Notes: generated by a model from the sequence alone, not told the origin. Numbered from the stretch's first letter, positions 31,599 through 43,874 are shown. The stretch: 51,082 bases of DNA from Porodaedalea pini (GCA_002794775.1 NBAY01000148.1:1-51082); one strand, 5' to 3'. A program made the numbers and translations.

Positions 31599-32722
31599 AT
31601 GTCTTCTCTGTCTCAGGTAGTCACCACGTCGCCATCCGCGTCGGGTTCAATTCCGGCTTCAGCGTTCACAACATCTTCCAGTCTTTCTCCTTCGTCGTTT
31701 TCTAGCTCGAGTCCGAGCTCGAGTCCGACGAGTGATAATGATGACAGCTCGCCATCGATCTCGCGCGAGTCGTCGCTGCTTTTTGGCTTCCTGATCACGT
31801 TCCTCGCGCTTTTTGTCGGGTTCATGGCGTGCGGGTACTCGTCGCGCCGTGCCGCACATATCAGGCGAGCCGGTGCCAACGCGCAATTGGAAGATGCAGG
31901 ATATCATAGGTCTGTGAGGATGAAAAAGCCACATATATGGGACGTTTGGATTGCTGAAGGACCCGGGAAAGAGGAGTGGAAGGATATGATGGTGAGCGTG
32001 TTCTTGCTGATCGTTTAATTATTCCTGTGATTTAGCTCTTCTGAGAAAATTGAGAGGTCGTGTGCTTCTCTGATAACCTTCTTTGTCTTATGATATCGAT
32101 TTACTGATTTGCTTGAACGTAGCCTCTATCAGCATCGCTGGTGCGTCCCAAGGCAGACAAGAAACGCTCATTGCCATCATCAGACGAAATCACTGGTACA
32201 CCTCCTGCTTTGCGCGAGAGCGAGCCTCCCCAAGAGTACTTCCCATCATACATAGTCGGGTCATCGAGGGGCTTTGGTCGTCTACACAGCTCTCCGCCTC
32301 TGCCTCTTGCGAGCCGTTCGCAACGATCCACGTCACGCTTGATATCTGAGCCTTCAATGGCATCGCTCGTGTTACCATCGGCAAGCTTCGCGCTACCTCC
32401 GCTTCCTGATTCTGGGTCATCTTCGTGGTTCTCGAGTCGTGCACGGAACAGAAACAGGAACATAAATTCTGAAGCTGCTGCTGCCGCTAAGGACGGAAGT
32501 GAGAGCATGAAGGACGTGCACGCACGGATTTCTGTCTTGATCGCTATGCCGAGTCCCACTCCTATCTCCTTACCAGGATCAGCGAAGCCAGTGGGAAAGT
32601 CAATTAGCGAAGACGGAGAGGAGATCGTTGAAGAGAGTAAGGAGGGTCGGCCGCGGGGCGACTACGAGATAGGCGTTGCGCGCGTACGGATTCCCGAGTT
32701 GACTGCCCAGAACGAGTTGTAG
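31599..32722 (+). CDS. Single-pass membrane protein, fungal hypothetical
   Basis: Two exons, 31599-31991 and 32123-32722, joined in phase 0, giving 330 residues. Residues 10-58 are Ser/Pro/Thr-rich, as in an O-glycosylated exterior. Residues 60-80 form one transmembrane helix (LLFGFLITFLALFVGFMACGY), followed by SSRR, a positive-inside stop-transfer. The cytosolic part has KKPHIWDVW near residue 110, a Pro-Trp-Asp-like motif I associate with small membrane proteins in many Agaricomycetes, and a long disordered Ser-rich tail. No enzyme motif. It looks intact. Confidence 0.72.
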
Positions 32723-33140
32723 GTCGACGCACACTAGCGGGTAGGAGAGTATCTTGCTTTTCGTTTTCCAGCCGCTTGCACAGTTTCTTTCTTTCTTTAT
32801 TCATGTGTGTTTATCGATGTATTGACTCCTGATATGTATTGGTCTGGCTCTGCTACTATGTCTCACTTTATTCTTTTACCTTTGCTCTGTCCAATACCAC
32901 TATCTTCATCACAGACTCCTGGTCCAAGTGTTTGTTCCTGACCATGAGAAAAGATAATCCCAGTAATATCGGATAGCTCATAACTTAAGGTTTTTGAGTT
33001 CTCATGTCACTTTTTATATTTATTTATTGGGTGCCTTATAAGGCTGCGAAGAACAGCGCTGATACCTGATTCTCAAGCATCCTACAGAACGACATAACTA
33101 TTCTCCAGATTGTTGTCGTTCATATGCTGCACCGAAGGCA
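32723..33140. other. Intergenic region
   Basis: Pyrimidine-rich, with AT-rich stretches. Probably 3' untranslated region and spacer. No gene is supported. Confidence 0.45.
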
Positions 33141-33888
33141 TCAAGCAAACAAATCGTGAGCCGTGTAAGAAAGCAAAGCAGACGTGTAAAGGCAAGTGCT
33201 ACGTGGCCTGGGATGAGAGAGAAACATAGGACTATTGATAGAGCAATCGACCAGGGGTTCGGGATCAGCATCAGGATTCTCCTTCACGTATCTTCGGATT
33301 GACCCATTTTCTATCCATTCAGGGACCACAGATGGGTAATATTAGTCCTCTTCCAATGCGTATCATAGAAGCGGTAGAATATTAACGTGGTCAAATTTCG
33401 ACCAGACATTCCGTTCTTTCGCAAGGAACTGGACGAAGAGGATCCAGACAAATGAGATTCCACAGCTCTGTCATGAGCGGCTCACCTTTGCAAGATCCCA
33501 ATCAGACCGTACATGCACTCGAGGTCACCTCCTGGCGACGTTTCCTACGCAAGACTGTTCTGACTAAGGGTAATCCGGGTCTGAAATGATTGAACTCCCA
33601 GTGAGAATGTCGCAGTAGCTGCCATGCGCTTTCATGACCGCGCCATCGTATTCGATATTGGCCTATCAAATTGAGGTGGGCAAGCTTTGCGGGGGCACTA
33701 CCGTACAAAGTATGTTGTTTGACCTTCTGCGAGGTGCTGGAGTGTCCGACTGAAGTCAGCTTCCCCGTAGCTTTATAATCCAGTCTGAAGGCTGAGGACT
33801 CAGCTAGCATACTGAAGTTAAGCGCAAGATAAAAGAAGACGAGAGAATCTTCTAAAGTTCCGAGTTGTGTGAACAAGTTGAAGGACAT
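33141..33888 (-). pseudogene. N-terminal half of a decayed kinase
   Basis: Aligns with exons 1-2 of the intact kinase: MLAESS start, then a YDGAVMKAHGSYCD-like stretch after a frame shift near 33650, and later EWIENGSIRRYVKENPDADPEPLV. Homology stops at about 33245, which is the exon 2/intron 2 junction of the intact gene. The catalytic half is absent here and lies at 27380-28020. Multiple frame shifts show it is not functional. Confidence 0.7.
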
Positions 33889-35075
33889 GCATTGAACCCA
33901 TCACAGCAAGCAGAATAAGTTGAGCACTGCATGACTACCACGTACGAGAAGTGGCGGAAAACAGCTCAAAGAAAAGTAGACGTTCTTGATGGGAACCTAA
34001 AGCAGGCCTAGGAGTAGGAGCTCAAAGTTGAAAAGAATAAATATTAATCACGGCTGCGATTGTCCTTCCCAAACGGGTAGGCGCATGTTAAATGCTTTTG
34101 AGTAGCGGTGCCGCCCGAGCCGCGGCCGTAGGCCGGAACATCTCACTTACATTCTGGCAGTCATGTACACTCGAAATCCATCGCGTCTGCCCATAGTAAA
34201 GCTCTACTAACGGGTCAAACCAGTTTTCCCGAAACTGCAGGCATACTCACCCTCTTTTTTTCCACAGTGCAGAGGACGCATCTCAATTAGCCGTTGTCCC
34301 TGTAGTAGATTATGGGTGTGCACGTCTACCGCCTGTCAGCATTCCACGTTCATATTAATGCTACCCAACCATAGCCAGAACTTGAATGTGTGGTGAAGAA
34401 AATCTTTGTACTACATAGTACTAGTAACCACCTGAAGAAATTTACGATTTAATTATAGTAAACGAAACGCTACTTAATTAGTAGGTTTTCGACATCTTCC
34501 TAATTAGGAAGACTAACACGTTCGGGCCGGACAATCATACCGGTAAGGACTTCTGGTCTGACTCTCGGAGCAAAACACACAGTCCAAATCATTATCATCA
34601 GCACTAGTTACAATTGCTCGTCGAAATGTACATCAAGTACATCGTAAGAGGTAAAGCAAGAAACGTTGGAAGTCCAGGCGCTACGGGCCGGAATGAAGAA
34701 TGATTAGAGGAAGAAAAAAGTATTAAGGCCACTGGCTATGAGTCGGTTCATAAAGGGGTCCGAGGCGAGAGTAGGAATTAGCAAACAGAAAGCCGGAGAA
34801 TGGGTGGGAATGCGAGGGGGAATGCTAGGAAAGTATACAATGCGATCAGATGCGAGGAATATACAGATGCAGATAATCATAGGTGCGTGCGTCGTCGCGA
34901 TTCGTAGGCCATAGAATATCATGCTAAAAAAGAATAAAAAGATGCGATGCAGGTTCTGGGAATGAGAATGGGAGAGAGACAGAAAGAGAGAGATGGCCAC
35001 GGCAAAGCCGAAGCTGGAGTTGGAGGGAGAGTGTGAATGTGTTGGTATAGCTCGCCATTGAACGTGCGCGTGCGT
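33889..35075. other. Long intergenic region
   Basis: About 1.2 kb without a supportable gene. A 98-codon minus-strand frame at 34704-35000 has a very hydrophobic, low-complexity product derived from a purine-rich tract and is unlikely to be real. Confidence 0.45.
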
Positions 35076-35603
35076 TCACTTGTCTGAGCGCTTCGTCGTG
35101 AGGGTCCATGTATAGGCCCGCTCGACAGAGGGTGTCAGTCCGACGAAGGCCGTACTCTTCAGCAGCCAGTCGATCCTCCTAACGCCCGCACGTTGCTCGT
35201 ATCGCGGGTCCGCCGACCTTCGGCCACGCGCGTAGAAAGCCTCAGCGACACGCGCCTGGTGTGTCCTCGGCGCGCCCTTCCACTCTGCGCTGTTCACGCG
35301 ATGGCGCAGCTCGCGGTAGAGAGCAGACAACACGTCGCCGACGGTAACGCCGCGCGCGCTGCGCACCTCAACGGTCCACTCGCGGTATGGGAAGATGCCG
35401 CATGTGATTCGGAAGATTGGGACTGGAGGTGAGGTCGCGAACTGGGACGTGACGGAGGAGGACAGATGCCGGCCATGCGAGGACGCGAGGCGCGCGTACT
35501 CGGGTGGGTAGCGCATGTCCCACAGCAGGGCGGGGTCGACCTGGTAACGATGTGTGCTCTGCGGGTTGAATGCGAGTGCATGGTGAAGGAGGAACTGGGG
35601 CAT
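35076..35603 (-). CDS. DUF6699 domain protein
   Basis: Single exon of 175 residues starting at ATG 35601-35603 (MPQFLLHHAL). DUF6699 is widespread in Agaricomycetes; its function is unknown. Family features visible: the N-terminal VDPALLWDMRYPP stretch, the strand-loop EVRSARGVTVGDVLSALYREL, and the C-terminal GVRRIDWLL and FVGLT. An upstream in-frame ATG at 35693 would add 30 residues of Pro/Thr-rich sequence, but the inner start fits the family better. It is related to the second half of the kinase fusion 5 kb away and may be the stand-alone form from which the fusion was built. Confidence 0.82.
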   Translation of the reverse strand: MPQFLLHHALAFNPQSTHRYQVDPALLWDMRYPPEYARLASSHGRHLSSSVTSQFATSPPVPIFRITCGIFPYREWTVEVRSARGVTVGDVLSALYRELRHRVNSAEWKGAPRTHQARVAEAFYARGRRSADPRYEQRAGVRRIDWLLKSTAFVGLTPSVERAYTWTLTTKRSDK

Positions 35604-35710
35604 TATGGTGGTGTGTGGTGGTGTGTGTTGGGTTGGGTGAGTCGGTTGGATTAGATAGCGGACGCAGTAGGTGGACGAGATGAGTTGCTGCAACCAACGA
35701 AATTGCGCCT

Positions 35711-35720
35711 TTTTATATTT
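35711..35720 (-). promoter_or_regulatory. TATA-like box of the DUF6699 gene
   Basis: AAATATAAAA on the minus strand, about 110 bp before the start codon at 35603. Inferred from sequence and position. Confidence 0.45.
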
Positions 35721-35729
35721 GGAGAGGAG

Positions 35730-36204
35730 GGGCGGGCGTCTTTCAAGGCACGCAGGAGCAGGAAGGAATTGCTATGGAACGCGGCACCGACGGGCTGCTG
35801 TGCAGACGAACTGACTCGTTCTGCAAGACGAGCGAGTGGTCACGAAATGTTTTGGGTGGTAAGCGACTAGGCGGGCACTGCAACGCGTACATTCGTTCCT
35901 CAAATACGTTTGAGAGCGGGTCAGGATCTGGCTGAGGTCATTCCGGGCGGATAGAGTTTCGGTGGCAGAGCCACGTGCACAGGATCACCCGATTCAGAAA
36001 TCCACTGCTCTGGCGCGGAAGCACATGTTTCAATGTTTGGCGGCCGAAAGAGAGCGCGCGCTTGGAGCAGAGAGGTGAGTGACTGTACAGAGAATCTGAC
36101 GTGGAGCGCATTCCCGTACCTGAGGCCACGGCTCAACTGAGGTGGTGATTCCTCACTTTGACAGACAAAGATTCCTGGGAGACTATGGCCACCCCAATCT
36201 CACA
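35730..36204. other. Spacer between the DUF6699 gene and the right inverted arm
   Basis: GC-richer sequence. No gene is supported. Confidence 0.4.
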
Positions 36205-37735
36205 AGTCTAGGATATGATCTCCGCGGGTCAGGTCCTGACGAACAAGCAGTTCGAAGTGCGGAAAATAGAACGGGGAGTGAGACGGATATGCAGACCGCA
36301 GTCTTCAGATCTGGAAGGCCGTCTGTTGAACAGCACTGAGCAGAGAACCAGAGCTGGACGGATATGGACTCAGGTGCTCCCGCGCAGTTCGGTGCTAGCT
36401 GATACGTGTCTTGGAATGACATTTAGTTGGAACCCTTTGGCTTGGATGTTTGGAGCGTCTGACGGTTTGTGGATTCCGAGAGAATTGAAGCTGTGTGCCG
36501 CCGACTCGGAGCCTCATGGCCTGGGAGTTTCCAGCACATTTCAAACCCCGCGACCCTTACAAATTCACCCATGCCGTTTTCGGCCTCCTCTTCCTCTCTT
36601 TCCCCATTCGCTGCACCGCTTCACGGCCACAGCACACACAGCTACGAATCAATGTGCAAATTGAAGGCACTCATCTGCGCCCAGTCGATCCCGTCGCTCG
36701 TGAAACGTGTCCGAGCCCTCGTCCACAGCATCCTGCAAGTGATTTTCTTTCCTTTTCCGAGTCGAGAGTGCGAAGGGAAGCCCGCCGGCAGTCTGCGGTG
36801 CGGGTCGCGGATACTGACAAACCTTCTCCTAGGGTCTGCGCGTGTCTGTCGCCGATGCTCAAGGTGGCACGCCATCTTATCGGTGTGTGGCTTTTGGCTT
36901 GTGGATATCTTCATTCAAATTCTCTGGCGCTCGTGTCTTCGTCTGCGGGTGTTCTGTGACGCGCGACGACGAAGACCTGAGTCATGAAATGTATGACGGA
37001 GATACGACGACCCGCGAAGATAACCGCTGTCAGGCTCAATGTTATGTTCGCAATCCTAATACACGCATCTATCTAGCTGATACACTTATTGAATATGCAT
37101 CTCGAGAACAAATCGCGCCCCACTCCCGAGCGCACGCGGGAATCACTCAGAATTCAAAGCAGAGCCATAACCCGGATCCCGACTGCTGGGCAACATGCTA
37201 GTATACGAGTGCGCAACAGCTAGCCAAGCGAACTATTTTGACCCGTTCAGATTCCGAGGCGCATTCAATTGCACAGGTGCACCTGATTTTGCTGCGCTTG
37301 ATCTGCCAGTGCACTATATCAATCTCTTACTGCATTCGAATTTGATTGAACGTGTGAGTCCTGTGTGTACCATTCATTATTTGTTCCGTGTTCCGCCAGA
37401 GTCCACGTATGCCTACGCGAAGGGCCAATGACATCTTCCACGCAGAGCTCCCGAGAGTTCTCGAGTCATTGACTAAATCGGAGAACCCAACCCTCTCCCC
37501 CATTCCCCCGACTCCGAGTTCACCAGGCAAGCAAGATATGAGGGATCCTCTGAACTTATGTTTTTTGAAACGAGGACGTAACACAAAGTGAAGCGAGTTA
37601 TCATTCGTTCCTTTAGTATTCGATATCTATGCGCAGTTAACGCGCTGCACCCTCGAAGAGCATTAAGCACCCGTGTCCGCTTCTGTGGCCCTCTCCACAA
37701 TCTATTCTCAAGTGAAATACTAACACCCCCTTCGA
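36205..37735 (+). repeat. Right arm of the inverted duplication around the central block
   Basis: Reverse complement of 24678-26185. The two arms bracket a 10 kb central block. The inner edge lies near 36205 and 26185. The outer side continues into the tandem units. Confidence 0.82.
36842..37201 (+). CDS. Unrecognised frame kept across unit copies
   Basis: Reads VFVCGCSVTRDDEDL, HEMYDGDTTTREDN and NPNTRIYLADTL, then stops. Related frames occur at 25575-25216 (minus), 42306-42530 and 48626-49099. In the last one a small deletion removes the stop and the frame runs on into YECATAGQANYFDPF, which in this copy lies in another frame from 37195. The coding part is therefore probably exons of a longer gene, intact nowhere in the window. 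No domain recognised. Confidence 0.35.
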   Translation: MSVADAQGGTPSYRCVAFGLWISSFKFSGARVFVCGCSVTRDDEDLSHEMYDGDTTTREDNRCQAQCYVRNPNTRIYLADTLIEYASREQIAPHSRAHAGITQNSKQSHNPDPDCWATC

Positions 37736-39093
37736 GTCCATTGTACCTTAATAGCTTCGAGCTTCGATGCGCCCTTGAGACATAGAAGACTCGGTGATCG
37801 CGAGGTGAGTGGGGCGGGGGTCGGGAGCTAGAGATAACTGCGGAAATTCAAGATACAGAGCCATCAACAGTAGTAATCAACATGGCCAAGAATACGCGTA
37901 CGCATCCGCAATTTCCAAATGCATCCGGGCACTCGATCCTCACTGTCCATGGTCTAGGCTGCTAGAGTGCTATCGAACGCACCACCGCCGGCTACTTCAG
38001 AATTATGGGTGTCTAGACTCTCCACACCCTTGACGTACAATGCTGCTCTCGCGTTTTCAGTCAGCTTATTGTCATCATGGAAATAAAACTGTCGTGATGT
38101 TGAGGAATACCTTGGAGGTGCGCCTTTAAATCATTCTCCCTTGCTGACATCGATTTTCATCGTTTACCTTGGCTTGCAAGGCAGGACATTAATGTGATGA
38201 TAATGAAAACACATATTCATGCGTATTGTCCACATCCTGTTGCAAATATACAGAACATAAGGCGATAGCAAAGTTTGGCAAGCATCTTGACAATGCGTTG
38301 TCATGCACCTAAATCTGGTGAGATTAGCGGACATGGAGATCTCAAATGCGGCTTTCTCTAGATCGATGGTATATGCCAGAGACTTGATCTCGTGGGGACT
38401 TACAGCTACAGAGGGATGTACTCTGCAATGATCGTAAGAATGGCTCGTTCCGGAACGATGATGCAAGCCAGCGACTCAATTCGACGGGAATCGGGCCAGC
38501 AAGGCCTAGACTCCATGGTGATCGGAAGAAAGGTCACGGTAGACTGGCGGCGGTTCATGTCTATCGGGATTTCGCCGGGCCCTTTCAAAGTCCCGTCGAA
38601 TCCTATCCAGACGAGCTCTGAAAATCTTCATTAGGGAATTCATGGACCTATTCTTGAGTCACTGCATTGCCCCGCTGTTGGCATCGCAGTCGACGCGCCA
38701 TCTGGATGACACTATCTGTTGTTTTCTGATAACATCATGGGGCGAGCGGCGTGAACTGATATGATCTTTCATCCATCATCCCAACGTACAGTATCCTCAT
38801 GTAGGGTCGGGAAGAGCTGTCGAGGGCAACGCCCTCGACACTCGACGAAGATAATTTCTAATTGCGGCATTCATAACATTTGTGCTCCTCAGTAGCTCCA
38901 CCTGCTTGTCTTCTACTTCCGCCAGCTCATGGAACTCTCTGGGGTGGAAGCTCTTTGATGATCATCATATCGTTATAGCCATGATGATGAGATTAAGAAG
39001 TCTGATGGAGGCAATTTTAGATAACGCACCTGAGATAAAGACTTTACATTACGTTTCCGGGTTGCACCCCATCTCTTACAATCTTCCCCGCCT

Positions 39094-40846
39094 ATGGCTA
39101 CCATTATCGTTGGAGATGAGCCTGCAGGTCTCAACGATGTCCTTGAGACAGCGATAGCAACGATAACTACCATAAAGCTAAGCAAGATGTGCTTCTGTTC
39201 GTACTCTTTCTTCATTTGCATACGAGCTATAGACTAATCAACGTGGCTTACTCAGTGTCATCTACTGTCCTCTACGTCTATGATTTGTGTACGTCCATTA
39301 CCGACATTACCGGCACTTCTACGAGCTCATCACCTTTTATTGTACAGTGACGACCCACGATCGCGAGGTCGAGTTCATGTGGGTAAGCAGGCAAGTTTTC
39401 CAGACAAGAAATTATTGTCCACAACGCCGTACACTCGTCACAGAAAGCGGAGATCAGCACAGGAAAGCTTCTTTATTTTTCGGTAAGCGACATTCATGCA
39501 CTAGACTTCGCTTCTCTTAAACAATCGGTTCAGATACGGTATTGCACGTTATTTGCGATGGTGTGAGTCGCCCTGCTGCATACATTGCTATCGCACTCTG
39601 AATTGTGATTTGTAGAGCGATGAGTGTTGGCAAGTGTATATATGATTGTGTATTAAAATCGATCTAACGAAGAGATGTAAACAGTCCTGTTCCTACCGCA
39701 GGCCTCTGGCGAGGTATGTACGCCTGCTCGTCTCAGCCTTGTTCGAGTAATGTATTCTGACCTCGTTTCTTTTTTCGATCAGTTGTGCGTTCCTCTCTTA
39801 TGTTTATAAGCTAACACAGCGTTAATGACAACCTGTTTTTTGCAGATGTGAGCTATTTTATGCACATTATGCCAACAAAAGCCTGAATTTAAACCTAGGT
39901 CAAGCCTGGATACGATTCTACTGGCTTATGGGAATTATACTCAGCATTTTCGTTCAATGTATGCCATTAGAGTCCTCTTGACGGACAACTACTTACTATT
40001 TCCTACTTGAAAGTCGCACTGCAAATTCGAATCTACGCAATGTACAACAAGAGTCGTAAAATATTTGCTTTGCTGTCCGCCTCTCTATTCTGTGTACTCT
40101 TGGCAGATGGCATAATTTCTGTCTTTACGTTGAAAGACGAGACCAGTGAGTCTTTTCAAATCTCATCGTTTTTTTATCTGAGCTTTAATCTCGACACTTT
40201 GAACGTTCAGCGGAGTTCGTCAATATAGGACCAGGTTCTTATATGCATATGTGCTCTAGTAACTTACCCGACTGGTACAAGGCATACTGGGCACCAGGGA
40301 CTCTTAACGAAGTACTGCTATTTGCGCTTGCTCTTAACAAGGCAGTGCAAAACTTCAGAAGTCATGGATTTGGGTCGCAAAGCCGAGTAATGAACCTGTT
40401 GGTGAGAGACTCGATCTTGTACTTCTTCGTGTATGTACATGTGTCACTTTGTCCTTCGACCATCAGGAAATTGAGTACACTCACAAACCCCACAGTGTTT
40501 TTATTGTATCTGTCCCGAATTGGATCATATGGGGTGTCAAAGGCGTAAGTCTTCCCTGCACTTCATGTTTCTTTTTTGGAAAGAAGTAAATGGTTGTTCA
40601 TTTTAGCTGGACTATCTCTTGATCCTGTCCGGCTTCGCTACGGCATTTATAGGAATCATGGGCCAGAGGATGCTGGTCAACTTAGTCGAACACTTTTCGG
40701 AGAGATCACTCGCTGTAAAGTGGACAGAAGATTCAAAGCCGTCTACTATTCTTGGCCCTCGGCATATACATGTCGAAGAACAGTCGTCAGAATGGCAGCA
40801 GGGTGTCAAGTTAGCAACTTACACGTCATCTTATCCTCATAGGTGA
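39094..40846 (+). CDS. DUF6533 domain multi-pass membrane protein, copy B
   Basis: Same family and exon plan as copy A. ATG at 39094. Exon joins give YVYDLLTTHDREVEFMW (39270-39390), then KAEISTGKLLYF. From about 40012 comes ALQIRIYAMYNKSR, then MCSSNLPDWYKAYWAPGTLNE, LLVRDSILYFFVYV and the tail VNLVEHFSERSLAVKW, ending at 40846. The C-terminus is a few residues longer than in A and C because the stop codon differs. Middle exons between 39480 and 39960 are uncertain. Orientation is the same as copy C. Confidence 0.65.
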
Positions 40847-41096
40847 GTTTGCTTCACCTCTATGCTGTTCCAAGTCTAACGATACAATTAGTGTATCCTT
40901 CTGAGTCGCTTTCACACCAAGGTACACTGACAAAAACCGAATATACATGTAATCGATTTAGCTGATCAGGTTTTGATTCAAGGAGAAATCTCGTCCGAAA
41001 TAGCACTCTGATCGCAAGTACCGGGACAGCTCGTGAGCGCTCATAGCAGGACTCTTATTAACGGCAATAGTAGCGGCGGCGAAGGAATAGGTGGAT

Positions 41097-41567
41097 TTAC
41101 TCGATGAACAAAAATTGCTTTTGTTTCATGGGTTCGGTGCAGGGTATATACGTATAACTTTGGAGAGATGTGCCCGCAATGAACGTCATTTCTGTGGCTT
41201 GCTGTGCTTGGTGAGTCGATGTTTGGACATGAATGTTGACTTCGCTTCCTCTCCACAGAGACTTCATCAATGTTGTGAGCAAATGATAAAACTTCATGTA
41301 AGACGCATACACAGCAATTGAAAATTTGTTCAAGCTGTATCCGCCGACAACATACATAACATTTATTCCTACGTTATAGGAAAATCGAAGGAGGTCATGT
41401 ACACAGGTCTTGTAACTTGTAAGGTCTGTCGCATCGTCAGGTAGAGGCATATTGCACTTAAGGCCGATAAGCCCAGCCAGCCACACTGGTTCCCAAAAGG
41501 TCGATTGCCAAATCAAGCAGCCAGGATGACGCGTCATCCTCTTCGTGCTTCTCATCATCGGCCACAA
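41097..41567 (-). CDS. Unrecognised frame convergent to DUF6533 copy B
   Basis: 156 codons without a stop. Part of the product, RHPGCLIWQSTFWEPVWL, is kept in unit C (47833-47603) despite surrounding changes. The frame includes what look like introns, so the real exon structure is unclear. No domain recognised; possibly a remnant. Confidence 0.3.
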   Translation of the reverse strand: MWPMMRSTKRMTRHPGCLIWQSTFWEPVWLAGLIGLKCNMPLPDDATDLTSYKTCVHDLLRFSYNVGINVMYVVGGYSLNKFSIAVYASYMKFYHLLTTLMKSLWRGSEVNIHVQTSTHQAQQATEMTFIAGTSLQSYTYIPCTEPMKQKQFLFIE

Positions 41568-41683
41568 GGAGCCATCTCAGCCACCCACAATGAGAGGTGA
41601 ACAAAGAAAGGCTTATAATTATATCATTATCAATGCTATTTAAACATGCTCACAACACATTTACAGCCCCCTTTTTTTTTTAA

Positions 41684-41916
41684 ATGCACCAGGATGCGAT
41701 GTGGACGTGCTCGTACTCAAGGTTGCGCATTAATGTTGTCCCTGGCCCGAAGGTGAATGTGCCACTCTTGTTGCAAGCTAAAGCATACATTTGCAGATAT
41801 GCCAGATCCATATCTTCGACTTGGGCTACAAGCATGCCTTGGTCGATGGTTTCCCCTTTTGCTGCCAATGCGTCTCCGACAAGCGTGAGCATGTATGTGT
41901 ACAAGCAAGTAAATGA
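41684..41916 (+). CDS. Small cysteine-containing protein, copy B
   Basis: Two exons, 41684-41752 and 41806-41916, joined in phase 0, giving 59 residues. Exon 2 reads IFDLGYKHALVDGFPF, then CCQC and DKREHV. The homolog at 47933-48237 has the same exon 2 length and stop, and a first exon 24 codons longer; the length difference keeps the frame. Between the copies, the 111 bp exon 2 differs at about 5 sites and the 53 bp intron at about 8, as expected if the exon is constrained. No signal peptide and no known family. An antisense frame is also open, but its differences are mostly replacement changes. Confidence 0.4.
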
Positions 41917-43874
41917 TGAAGATAGCCGGAGAGGATGCGTTCTAGATGTGCGCGTGTGCATCGTTCCACACCATCCACACTAACAAGGTGCCGTCATTCA
42001 CGGGTGTTGATTGCCTGCAGACGTGTATGCATGGCGCATGAGCTGTCGCCCACGTCAAAATCGGGCAGATCATTCTTAGCATCCGCTCCAAGGACTTGAA
42101 TGCATGCGGCATCTAGTAAACAAGCAGCAGCGGGCGAAGCGAAGAAGCTAGGCGGGCCAGGTGTGCGCTCGCACGCCGGCACAAGAGCGGGGGAAGAGAA
42201 AGAAAGGGTGGTAGGGCGGCAGGTGGTAGGCCAGAAGCAAGTGAGTGGATCGTGTGCAGCGGACGGCGCGAGTCCGTCATCCACTTTCGGTGAGACCTCG
42301 AAGATTTGAGTCATGAAATGTATGACGAAGATACGACGACCGGCGAGGATAACCGCCATCAGACTCAAGGTTATGTTCGCAATCCTAATACACGCATCTA
42401 TCTAGCTGATACACTTAGTGAATATGCATCTCGAGAACAAATTGCGCTCCACTCCCGAGCGCACGCTGGAATCACTCAGAATTCAAAGCAGAACCATAAC
42501 TCGGATCTCAACTACTGGGCAACATACTAGTATACGAGTGCGCAACAGCTGGCCAAACCAACTATTTTGACCCGTTCAGATTCCGAGGCGCATTCAATTG
42601 CACAGGTGCACTTGATTTGATCTGCCGGTGCACTATATCAATCTCGTGCTGCATTTGAATTTGATTGAACCTGTGAGTCCTGTATGCATGATTGATTATT
42701 TGTTCCGTGTTCTGCTAGAGTCCACGCATGCCTACGCGAAGCGCCAATGGCATCTTCCACGCAGAGCTCCCGACAATTCTTGAGTCATTGACTAAATCGG
42801 AGAACCCAACCCTCTCCCCGCTCCCCCAACTCCGAGTTTACCAGGCAAACAAGACACGGGGGATCCTCTAAACTTATGTTTTTTGAAACGAAGACGTAAC
42901 ACAAAGTGAAGCGAGTTATCGTTCGTCCTTTAGTATTCGATGCTTCATGCTCTTCGAGGGTGCAGCGCGTTAACTACGCACAGATATACGTGTCCGCTCC
43001 GTGTCCCTCTCCACAATCTATTCTCGAGTGAAATACTAACACCCCTTTCGAGTCCATTGTACCTTAATAGCTTTGAGCTTCGATGTGCCTTTGAGTCATG
43101 GAAGACTCGATGATCGCGAGGCGAGTGGGGCGGGGGTCGGGAGCTAGAAATAACTGCGGAAATTCAAGATACAGCCATCGACAATAGTAATTAATCAAAG
43201 TGGCTTAGAATACCCGTACGCACCCACAATTTCGAAATGCCTCCGGACACTCGATCTTCCACAGTCCATGGTCTAGGCTGCTAGAGTACTATCGAACGCG
43301 CCACCGCCGGCAACTTCAGAGTTTCCGTTGTCTAGACTCTCCACACCCTTGACGTGTAATGCTGTTCTCCTCTTTTAGTCGGTTTGTTGCGATCATGGGA
43401 ATAAAACTGTCATAATGTTGAGGAATACCTTGGAGGTGCGCCTTTGAACTCGTTCACTCTTGCTGACTTTGATTCTCATCATTTGTCTCACCTCGCAAGG
43501 CAGGACACACCTTCTCAACATGATGATAATGAAAACACTCGTTCTGTCTATTTCAACAGGATTGTGGACAATATGCATGAATATAAGGCGATAGCAAAGG
43601 TTGGCAAGCATCTTGACAATGCGGTGTCTTGCACCTCAACATATTGAGATCAACGGCCACGGAGATCTGAAATGCGGCCTCCCTTAGACCGACGATCCAT
43701 GCCATCGACTTGATGTGGTAGGGACTCAGCTGAATAGGGTTGGACTCCACAATGATCGTAAGAATGGCTTGCTCCAGAACGATGGTGCAAGTTAGCGACA
43801 TGCACTTGTCAAACAAGCGCTAGACTCCATGCTGAATGAAAGAAAGTCTTCGGTAGACTGTCTGTGGTTCACGT

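Larger units (their letters stand above)
37736..41999 (+). repeat. Duplicated unit B
   Basis: First of the right-hand tandem units. It has, in order, decayed sequence with homologs at 43.0-44.1 and 49.2-50.1 kb (37.7-39.0 kb), the DUF6533 gene, a convergent frame, and the small cysteine gene. The minus-strand frame at 38466-38164 recurs at 43816-43553 and 50060-49725, but frame shifts between copies argue that it is not functional. Confidence 0.72.

Noticed and set aside
34704..35000. 98-residue hydrophobic minus-strand frame
   Set aside because: It comes from a purine-rich low-complexity tract, has no homolog in the window and no gene-like context.
36842..37431. Possible patatin-like phospholipase fragment (VFVCG and YECATA stretches)
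   Set aside because: The resemblance is too weak; no GXSXG serine motif or Asp-Gly partner is visible.
38164..38466. 100-residue minus-strand frame repeated in three units
   Set aside because: The copies at 43553-43816 and 49725-50060 are shifted in frame relative to it, as expected for decayed sequence.
42100..42309. Ala/Gly-rich frames in the GC-rich segments (also at 48422-48616)
   Set aside because: Frames differ between copies and overlap on both strands, so coding is not supported.
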